Positions 6,698 through 12,732 of a DNA stretch of 12,732 nt are shown here, one piece after another (position 1 is the stretch's first letter; every line of letters starts with the position of its first letter). The notes below the pieces were generated by a model. The model was not told the DNA's origin. It made no database searches and was given only the letters and a program-made list of their open reading frames with translations. The DNA lies in assembly GCA_900553955.1 (NCBI GenBank), contig USFO01000045.1, forward strand, positions 1 to 12,732, read 5' to 3'. The stretch is from an uncultured Oscillospiraceae bacterium (GTDB taxonomy: Bacteria > Bacillota > Clostridia > Oscillospirales > Ruminococcaceae). Both the position numbers and the translations under genes were made by a program.

Positions 6698-6720
6698 TTT
6701 TGCCTGCGCTTTAGGCAAAA
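6698..6720. repeat. Inverted repeat abutting the phage-like gene stop
   Basis: TTTTGCCT (6698-6705) and AGGCAAAA (6713-6720) form a perfect 8-bp stem with a 7-base loop, directly after the minus-strand stop codon. A smaller hairpin GCGTT/AACGC lies at 6678-6689. No T-run follows on the minus strand. Confidence 0.55.
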
Positions 6721-8601
6721 TCAGAAAGTTTTCTTTCCAATTTCAGTGAATTCCACCGCCGCAGAGTTGAGCCCAAAGGGCTCACCCGCCACGGAATTTT
6801 CAAGCCGCACGCGGATTCTGCCCATGCCGGGCGCCAAGCGGCGGCGGCCGTAGCCGCGGGATTTGTCATCACACTGCCACACAAATTCGCTCCACTTTAT
6901 GCCTGACCAGCGGAAATAGCGGAACGCCGCGCCCTCATGCCAGAGGGGCTGCCACACGCCGTTGCAGTTGAACAGCACTTTTACCGAGGTGCGCGGCTGC
7001 GGCGAAAGCTCCGCATACACCCCGCGGAGCGCCTTTTTGTTGTAAAAATTCGTGCCGGTGATGTCGGGAAGATCCCAATGAGCACCGATTGCGGCGCCAT
7101 TGTCGGTGTAGGCTCCGGCGGTGAGCACGCCCGGCTCGTGGAAAGTGTAGATGTTGCCGCTCTCGTCACCAAAGCAGAGAATATTCTGCATTACAACAAT
7201 GCAGCGCGCCTGAATTCCGGTCCAGTAGTAGCATTCATACTGAAAAGTGCTGTAGGGCGCATACTGTTCATAGGTTTTTTGACCGCCGTCAAGCAGATAA
7301 ACTTTTCCGTTTACCGCAATGAGCATGAAATCCTTCCATGGACAAAAAACTGCATGCTCAAGCCCTTCTTCGGCGCAGAGCGCCTTGTCGATGAACCAGC
7401 TTCGACGCTGAAGATAGCGCTCTCCTGTGGTGTCCTTTGCGGTGAGGGCGAACACGCCCTTTTCCGTAAGGAAAAGGGGCTCGTCGCCGAGCACGCCGAA
7501 GCCGCGCTTTGAGCACGCGCCCGCACCGCGGAGAATATTCTTCACAGGAAACACCGCCTCGCCGTTCAGCATTTCGCCGCTGCGCAGCACAACGGGCGCG
7601 TCGCTCTCGCCGGAGCAGTGCGCCGCAAGCAGACCGTCTACCAGGGAGTACCCCACAATCCGGCATCCGGGCGCGATGTCGCAATAGTGGCTCTCGCCGA
7701 AATAGGTAAAATCGTCCATTTCGCTGTACCAGTCGCGCCCGGGATAGCCCGGGTTGCCGGAGAGGAACAGCCTGTTGCGTATGCCGCCGACGCCGTAAAC
7801 AATGCCCGCGGTGCATCCTCTAATGCGCAGAAAATATTCAGCAATTTCTTTGCTTGCGGTGATGCGCACATTGTCTTCGCCCTCAATGGGAGAAGTACCG
7901 GGCGGGCTTATAAAGGTCACAGTGCCGTCGGTGTGGTTCGCGGTGTAGTCCGTTCCGGAGGCAAGACTGTTCCAAATTTTCTTATCCGGCTTGGAGGCTT
8001 TGTCAAGAATCTGCACCGTTACCGGGTCGCTGTAAAGCCCGGTGAACGAAAGCTGATAGGTGGTGTCCTCTGCGGTTCCGGAAAATTCTTCGGTGAACTT
8101 TCGGCTTACCAAGTTGAAATCTTCAAAGGGCGTGCCGCCGCCGGAGGGCTTTCGCCCTATGGTGATGGTGGGCGTGTACGAAACCATTCGCAGGGGAGTG
8201 ACTTCCGCGCCGGTGCTGCTTTTGTAAGAAATAATTCTTACAGAGGTGCCGTCAAGGTGGTATAGCTTATCCTTGTATGGTATGGCGACAGAGGGTGAAG
8301 CCGATACGCCGCTGTAAACTGCGTTGTAAGGTGAATCTACGAAAATTTTCGTACCGGCGTGTACCACAAAGTGTTCGTTGCCGGAGCTTTTCAGCGAAAA
8401 AATGCCGTTGATTTTGCCGTCAAATTGAATTAGCTTAGAAAATCCCGGGCGCTTTGTGGGCTTTTTGTCCGTGCCGGGCATGATGTTCGGCGCACTGGGG
8501 CTTCGGGTTGGATCAACGCTTTCCGGCGGACTTGAAAGATCAACCCCGCGAAAGCGGTTTGTGCGCACGGTGCTCAAACGAGTCGTAAATGGGGTGTTCA
8601 T
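6721..8601 (-). CDS. Phage virion structural protein, probably neck/tail (stabilisation or beta-propeller type)
   Basis: This 626-aa protein has no signal peptide or transmembrane segment and is rich in beta strands, aromatics and glycine. The N-terminus has a pattern familiar from phage neck and tail-tube proteins of the P22 gp10 and T7 gp12 type: FRGVDLSSPPESVDP (17-31), then SAPNI (36-40) and KRPGF (50-54), read as 'many positions, named points, true parameters removed'. The middle contains repeated short strands (GIRNRLFLSGNPG, FGVLGDEPLFLTEKGVFAL, MLIAVNGKVYLLDG) consistent with propeller blades. The end (EPFGLNSAAVEFTEIGKK) resembles the last strands of such proteins. GGAGGTG lies 5 bases before the ATG, and the start overlaps the stop of the upstream gene in ATGA (8598-8601). 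No further virion genes follow. The exact virion position is inference; a non-phage surface propeller is the main alternative. Confidence 0.6.
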   Translation of the reverse strand: MNTPFTTRLSTVRTNRFRGVDLSSPPESVDPTRSPSAPNIMPGTDKKPTKRPGFSKLIQFDGKINGIFSLKSSGNEHFVVHAGTKIFVDSPYNAVYSGVSASPSVAIPYKDKLYHLDGTSVRIISYKSSTGAEVTPLRMVSYTPTITIGRKPSGGGTPFEDFNLVSRKFTEEFSGTAEDTTYQLSFTGLYSDPVTVQILDKASKPDKKIWNSLASGTDYTANHTDGTVTFISPPGTSPIEGEDNVRITASKEIAEYFLRIRGCTAGIVYGVGGIRNRLFLSGNPGYPGRDWYSEMDDFTYFGESHYCDIAPGCRIVGYSLVDGLLAAHCSGESDAPVVLRSGEMLNGEAVFPVKNILRGAGACSKRGFGVLGDEPLFLTEKGVFALTAKDTTGERYLQRRSWFIDKALCAEEGLEHAVFCPWKDFMLIAVNGKVYLLDGGQKTYEQYAPYSTFQYECYYWTGIQARCIVVMQNILCFGDESGNIYTFHEPGVLTAGAYTDNGAAIGAHWDLPDITGTNFYNKKALRGVYAELSPQPRTSVKVLFNCNGVWQPLWHEGAAFRYFRWSGIKWSEFVWQCDDKSRGYGRRRLAPGMGRIRVRLENSVAGEPFGLNSAAVEFTEIGKKTF

Positions 8602-8984
8602 ATGCTCACCTCCGTGGCGTAGATGTCAAAAACCGCATGCTCATGCGCCTTTGCGGCGGTGTCCGCCGCGGTGGCGGCGCGTGCGCGAAAGTTTGCGGCA
8701 AGCTCGCGGTCGTCGCACAGGTCGCAGATAAGCGCCGCAAAGCCAAAGACAAACGCGCCGCGGACAAGCGTATCGTCATAGGGGACTTCATCCTCCGCGG
8801 TGACGAGCATCGGCACGGTGCTCAAAGGCTTGCTGCCGTTTGCAAGGCGGATGCTGCGCTCCGCCTCAAAAAACTGCGCCAAAAGGGCGTTAGCCCAGTC
8901 CACAGCAAAATCCGCAAGGTAGGGCGCAGTGTTGCTCTCTCCGCAAAGGGAGAGGGCGCTTGTGAAAATCTTTTTAACTGTCAT
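8598..8984 (-). CDS. Small protein coupled to the phage structural gene, unknown function
   Basis: Starting at the ATG complementary to 8982-8984 (MTVKKIFTSALSLCGE), the product is 128 aa. GGAAAGGAA (complement of 8989-8997) precedes it; the frame is open for another 42 codons upstream but these lack a ribosome binding site. The protein is mainly helical, with a conserved-looking stretch VPYDDTLVRGAFVFGFAALICDL and an Ala-rich C-terminal helix. No catalytic motif or transmembrane segment is certain; the FVFGFAALICDL stretch is hydrophobic but short. Its size, acidity and tight coupling suit a small head-tail or packaging accessory protein of a phage, but I cannot name a family. I could not find a strong minus-strand promoter; TACTAT near the complement of 9036-9041 is only a weak -10 candidate. 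Confidence 0.6.
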   Translation of the reverse strand: MTVKKIFTSALSLCGESNTAPYLADFAVDWANALLAQFFEAERSIRLANGSKPLSTVPMLVTAEDEVPYDDTLVRGAFVFGFAALICDLCDDRELAANFRARAATAADTAAKAHEHAVFDIYATEVSI

Positions 8985-9199
8985 ATTGTTCCTTTCCGCC
9001 GGGTAAAAGCGGCTCTTTTTGTTCCGGCAAGAAAATAGTAGCACTGTGCGCCGCGAATTTGTGATGAATTTTTCTGTTTTTGGAGTGCTGATATTTCCGC
9101 ACGCGCACAAATTTTCTATAAAGCAGGCATTTATTCATTTTTTAATGCATTTTATGTGAAAAATAAAGTAAAAAAGTCGTAAAATTTGCAAAAAAAATA

Positions 9200-9281
9200 T
9201 TGCAATGCCACCCCTGTTGTGCTATATTTTTGATGGAGATTTAACGGCTTTTATTATATTGTATAGGAACATAAAAAGCCG
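9200..9281 (+). promoter_or_regulatory. Tandem promoters and leader hairpin of the large secreted-protein gene
   Basis: P1 is TTGCAA (9200-9205), 17 bases, TATATT (9223-9228). P2 is TTGATG (9230-9235), 16 bases, TATTAT (9252-9257). CGGCTTTT (9245-9252) and AAAAGCCG (9274-9281) form a perfect 8-bp stem with a 21-base loop; it would lie in the mRNA leader from P1 and overlaps the -10 of P2. The surrounding 9111-9199 is AT-rich and holds no gene. Confidence 0.55.
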
Positions 9282-9317
9282 CAAAAATCCGAACGAAAAT
9301 AACAGGAGGAAAAATTT

Positions 9318-12300
9318 ATGACTAAGAAACTGTTAAGTATTCTTCTTGCGGTTCTTATGGTGATGACCTACGTCACCCCTGCCATGGCTTTGCCCCTTGA
9401 CATGAACCCGCTCGAAGACGTAGTCGAAGGCGGCAAAGTTACCGCACCTGTCGAAGAACCGGCAGAGCCGCACGCTCCCGGCGGCCTTGATAAAAGCAAA
9501 ACCATCACTATCAAAGCTCCGGTTTGCGCCTGCGGAAGCGATGCCTGCGACGTAGCTGTTGAAGTTTGGAGAAATGGCGTCAAAGAAGCCACTCTTACCA
9601 AAGGTTCTGCTGATTACGGCACTGCCACTTCTCAGAAGAAGCCTGTAACCCTTAAAGCCGTCAACGGAACCTGCGGACATGAGTTCACCAAATGGACTAT
9701 GACCGGAGATTCTACCGCTTACGGCACCAAGGTTAACAATGCGGAATTTGTTATCAAATACGCCACCAGCATTCAGCTTGGCGCTACCTACACCGCAAAC
9801 TTCCAGACTGCGGCTGCACCTTCCACCTACACCGTAACCTATACCGATGGCGTTGATGGCGAGGAAGTCTTTGCAGATCAGGTTTATACCGACCTTGCAA
9901 AAGACTCTGCAACTCCCGCATTCAATGGCGAACCCGCCCGTGAAGGCTACACTTTCAAAGGCTGGCAGCCCGCAGTTGCCGCAACCGTAACCGAAACCGT
10001 TACTTACGTTGCACAATGGGAAGTTGATAACTCCGTAGCACGCCTTGAAAGCACCGGAGCAGAGTATGACACTCTTCAGAAAGCACTTAATGCTGCAAAG
10101 AGTGAAATGAAGAACGGCGCTCAGACCGTAACTCTTCTTAAAGATGTTAACGAATCCGTAACTGTTGATTGGATGGGTTCTGTGGGTCTTAGCTATAACT
10201 ATGACCTTACCATCGACCTCAACGGTAAGACCGTTACCGGTAAGAGCGGTTCTGTTTTCACTTTTAAGAGGACACAGAACCATTCCGACAGCATGATGAA
10301 TGTCACCTTTAATGATAGCGTAGGCACCGGCGTTGTTACCGGTGGTAACGCCACAAACGGCGGCGCAATCAACTTTGATTCTCAGTATGGCTGCGCAAAG
10401 CTTGTCATTAACGGCGGTAAATTTACTGGAAACACCGCTTCCAACCAAGGCGGTGCAATTTGTGCAAAATTTGCAAAAGGCACAACTAGTGTTCAGAAAA
10501 CAATTGAAGTTGTCCTCGCAGGCGGCGAAATCACAGGAAATAACGCAAAAGAGGGCGGCGGCATTGTTGTTTGGAATAACATTTCTGTCGTAAACCAGAC
10601 CGGCTGCAAGATTTATAATAATACCGCAACCTCTGCTGGCGATGATGTTGTTTATAGAGCAAACGTTTCTCCTTCTAACGCGAAAATGAGCCTTGCGGAG
10701 AACGCATGGTTTGTTGATAACAGCGGCGCCCGCTATGATGCAGCAAAACCTGTTCCTTTCACCAAATGGGCAAATTACGCCGGAAATGGCGCTACTGCCG
10801 CTGTTCACCTCAAATATGTTGAGCCTACTTATGTTTATGTAACTTATGAAGACGGTCTTAACAATACCGTATTCGCAAAAGAGGACTACAAAGTTGTTGC
10901 AGGTTCCGCAACTCCTGCATTTACCGGTTCTACCGAGCGTGCAGGCTATAAGTTCGTTGGCTGGCAGCCCGCGCTTGCGGAAAAAGCAACCGAAGATGTT
11001 ACTTATGTAGCACAGTGGGAGCTTCTTCCTACCTACAAGCTCACCTTCAACGGCAACGGCACCAACAAGCTTTCCGGCACCATTTCCGGAAACCACACCT
11101 CTAAGACCCGATACGCTGAAGGCACCAACGTAAACCTCAACACCGCCATGGACGGCAAGAAGTTCACCAAAGAGCTCAGCGCTGACTATTCCACCAACTA
11201 CCGTCAGACCGGCTGGAACACCAAGGCCGACGGCACCGGCGACCATTACGCAATGAACGGCACTTTCGTAATGCCCGCTTACGATGTAACTCTCTATGCA
11301 GAGTGGGAATCCTATGAGTGGATTCACTGGAACGTTCAGATGAGCGAAGGCGGCGACCATATCAATTATACTACAAAATATATGGGACCCAAAGCCGACG
11401 TTCAGTCCTTCAAAGCATATACCGGCAACGTTGGTACCTCTTACGGTAAAGTTCCGGCTGCGAGCTACACTCCCGTAAAGGCTTTCGCAAAAGAGGGCTA
11501 TCGTTTCATCGGCTGGTACGATGTAGCAAAGAACGAGTGCATCAGCACCAAAGACGCCCTGTATGTTCAGGACTTCAGAAACCTCCGCGCACTCAAGCTT
11601 GCCGAATCCGGCGCTGTTCTTGAAGCACGCTTTGAAGCCAAGAAGGCAAGCAACATTCATGTTGTTATCTACAAGGCTTCCGACCTCACTAAACCCGTTG
11701 TTTCCAAAGCTGTCACCAATCTTTATGATGGCGACACCTTCACCCCGAACATTGCCGATTACTATTCTTCCGCAAACGGCTATGAATTTGTAGGCTGGTT
11801 CAACGACGGCAACTTTAACCAGTACAAAGCAGGCAAAAACTACACCGAAGCCACCGAGTTCACCGTAACCGGCGCATGGCAGAATGTTATCGCAGTCGTA
11901 ACCGACTACGAAAAGGTTGTTGTCAAGGCTGTTTACGACGGCGATAAGGCAAACGCCAAAACCGTTTACTCCGGACTTGCACTCCGCGGAACCAACGTCA
12001 TCGAATACCTCGAAGCTAACGCAGGCGTCGGCGAAGTTGAGGGCTACGCCCTTGATAAATGGTACAACTGGGATTGGTACGGCCACAAAGTAGCTGAAAA
12101 CGCCACCGTAAACGGCTGGACCAACGTATATGTAACCTATACCAGAAACGTTTTCACCGTAACTTATACCGACGGCGTAAACGGCGCAGCCTTCGCAGAC
12201 GAAAGCCACACTGCGAAGTACGAGGATGCAACCCCCGCATTTGAGGGCAGCCTCGAGAACTACATCGGCTGGGTATTCAACGGCTGGAACCCGAAGGTTG

Positions 12301-12732
12301 CCGACAAAGTAACCGAGGATGTAACCTACACCGCAAAGTGGAGAATGAAGGGCGCAAACACCGTTATCTATTATGGTAACGAAGGCGTCCGCTCCAACGG
12401 CGATACCTTCTGGAGCGAATACACCAATGCACAGACCAAGGTTCTCGGCAGCAACACCGGCTATTATGAGTTCGCAAGAACCGGATGGCACTTCACCGGC
12501 TGGAACACCAAGGCTGACGGTACCGGCGACGCATACGCTGCCGGCGCAACCTACACCTTCACCGCAGCACACAACCTCGAAACCGTTAAGCTTTATGCTC
12601 AGTGGGAACGCAACACCTACACCGTCAAGTACGTTGACGGCGTAAACGGCGCAGCCTTCGCAGACGAAAGCCACACCGCGAAGTACGAGGATGCAACCCC
12701 CGCATTTGAGGGCAGCCTCGAGAACTACATCG
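9318..12732 (+). CDS. Large secreted surface protein with InlB-type beta repeats and a beta-helix segment (3' end outside window)
   Basis: The frame is open from ATG 9318 to the right edge: at least 1138 codons, no stop. AGGAGG at 9304-9309 precedes the start by 8 bases. Residues 1-24 are a signal peptide ending AMA. Residues 60-125 carry C70, C72, C77 and C119. At about 171-235 is a first Listeria-Bacteroides (Flg_new/InlB B) repeat: YTVTYTDG, GYTFKGWQP, YVAQWE. Residues 236-480 look like a right-handed beta-helix, beginning with AEYDTLQKALNAA and then FTGN/GGAI and ITGN/GGGI units similar to Chlamydia PMP repeats. From 505 to the edge run further repeats of varying length (R2 505-568, R3 573-664, then units ending near 776, 856, 943, 1009, 1097 and a truncated one), with the recurring GWNTKADGTG. 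Likely exported and cell-wall-associated or adhesive, but no anchor can be seen because the C-terminus is missing. Function is unknown. Confidence 0.9.
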   Translation, partial: MTKKLLSILLAVLMVMTYVTPAMALPLDMNPLEDVVEGGKVTAPVEEPAEPHAPGGLDKSKTITIKAPVCACGSDACDVAVEVWRNGVKEATLTKGSADYGTATSQKKPVTLKAVNGTCGHEFTKWTMTGDSTAYGTKVNNAEFVIKYATSIQLGATYTANFQTAAAPSTYTVTYTDGVDGEEVFADQVYTDLAKDSATPAFNGEPAREGYTFKGWQPAVAATVTETVTYVAQWEVDNSVARLESTGAEYDTLQKALNAAKSEMKNGAQTVTLLKDVNESVTVDWMGSVGLSYNYDLTIDLNGKTVTGKSGSVFTFKRTQNHSDSMMNVTFNDSVGTGVVTGGNATNGGAINFDSQYGCAKLVINGGKFTGNTASNQGGAICAKFAKGTTSVQKTIEVVLAGGEITGNNAKEGGGIVVWNNISVVNQTGCKIYNNTATSAGDDVVYRANVSPSNAKMSLAENAWFVDNSGARYDAAKPVPFTKWANYAGNGATAAVHLKYVEPTYVYVTYEDGLNNTVFAKEDYKVVAGSATPAFTGSTERAGYKFVGWQPALAEKATEDVTYVAQWELLPTYKLTFNGNGTNKLSGTISGNHTSKTRYAEGTNVNLNTAMDGKKFTKELSADYSTNYRQTGWNTKADGTGDHYAMNGTFVMPAYDVTLYAEWESYEWIHWNVQMSEGGDHINYTTKYMGPKADVQSFKAYTGNVGTSYGKVPAASYTPVKAFAKEGYRFIGWYDVAKNECISTKDALYVQDFRNLRALKLAESGAVLEARFEAKKASNIHVVIYKASDLTKPVVSKAVTNLYDGDTFTPNIADYYSSANGYEFVGWFNDGNFNQYKAGKNYTEATEFTVTGAWQNVIAVVTDYEKVVVKAVYDGDKANAKTVYSGLALRGTNVIEYLEANAGVGEVEGYALDKWYNWDWYGHKVAENATVNGWTNVYVTYTRNVFTVTYTDGVNGAAFADESHTAKYEDATPAFEGSLENYIGWVFNGWNPKVADKVTEDVTYTAKWRMKGANTVIYYGNEGVRSNGDTFWSEYTNAQTKVLGSNTGYYEFARTGWHFTGWNTKADGTGDAYAAGATYTFTAAHNLETVKLYAQWERNTYTVKYVDGVNGAAFADESHTAKYEDATPAFEGSLENYI
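12171..12267 (+). repeat. 97-bp coding direct repeat, copy 1
   Basis: Encodes DGVNGAAFADESHTAKYED and the following residues to NYI. It matches 12636-12732 base for base except for one silent change (CACACT versus CACACC). The period is 465 bases, exactly 155 codons. Confidence 0.95.
12636..12732 (+). repeat. 97-bp coding direct repeat, copy 2 (cut by the window edge)
   Basis: Second copy of the 12171-12267 unit. It continues to the last base, so the full unit may be longer than what is seen. Confidence 0.95.

Noticed and set aside
6698..6720. Inverted repeat as terminator of the minus-strand operon
   Set aside because: No T-run follows on the minus strand; the hairpin at 6623-6655 is a better candidate.
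7618..8265. Plus-strand open frame of 215 codons inside the phage-like gene
   Set aside because: It has no ribosome binding site or recognisable domain; the minus-strand frame has a perfect GGAGGTG and coupled start.
9333..12674. Antisense open frame of 1113 codons
   Set aside because: It is the exact codon-phase complement of the secreted-protein gene, arises from missing TTA/CTA/TCA codons, has odd cysteine- and glycine-rich composition, and lacks a ribosome binding site. The sense frame has a signal peptide and clear repeats.
9318..12732. Repeats in the surface gene as a CRISPR array or DNA-level satellite
   Set aside because: The repeats are long, in frame, of variable length and mostly conserved only as protein, so they are coding beta repeats.

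Overview
The window looks like chromosomal DNA from a Gram-positive anaerobe of the class Clostridia, probably a gut Oscillospiraceae/Ruminococcaceae-type lineage. This rests on AGGAGG-type ribosome binding sites, TTG starts, sigma-A style promoters (TTGACA-17-TACAAT and similar), a mixed GC of roughly 50%, and the gene families present. No tRNA, rRNA, CRISPR array or transposase was seen. Species assignment is inference only.

Left part (1-5384) is housekeeping. A secreted, membrane-anchored D,D-carboxypeptidase-like protein (peptidase S11) follows a structured intergenic repeat and ends at a strong terminator. Release factor 3 (prfC) has its own promoter and a leader with three hairpins. A two-gene operon then encodes a four-helix membrane protein of unknown function (TTG start, structured leader) and, by ATGA overlap, a family 6 uracil/hypoxanthine-DNA glycosylase. 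A small S24/S26 peptidase-fold protein follows with its own promoter.

The middle (5385-8984) has a phage or mobile-element flavour. An XRE-family repressor and an ImmA/IrrE metallopeptidase are read as one operon, an arrangement known from the ImmR/ImmA switch of integrative elements. They converge on a bidirectional-looking terminator with a two-gene minus-strand cassette: a small unknown protein coupled by ATGA overlap to a 626-residue protein resembling phage neck/tail structural proteins. No capsid, portal, terminase, integrase or lysis genes are present, so this may be a decayed prophage or a retained fragment.

The right part (9111-12732) holds a long leader with two candidate promoters and the start of a very large secreted protein. 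It is open to the right edge (at least 1138 codons, no stop). It has a signal peptide, a cysteine-bearing N-terminal domain, a Chlamydia-PMP-like beta-helix segment, and a long series of InlB/Listeria-Bacteroides-type beta repeats. A 97-bp near-identical direct repeat, 465 bp apart, runs into the window edge. Its codon use almost completely avoids TTA, CTA and TCA, which also explains the long antisense open frame opposite it.
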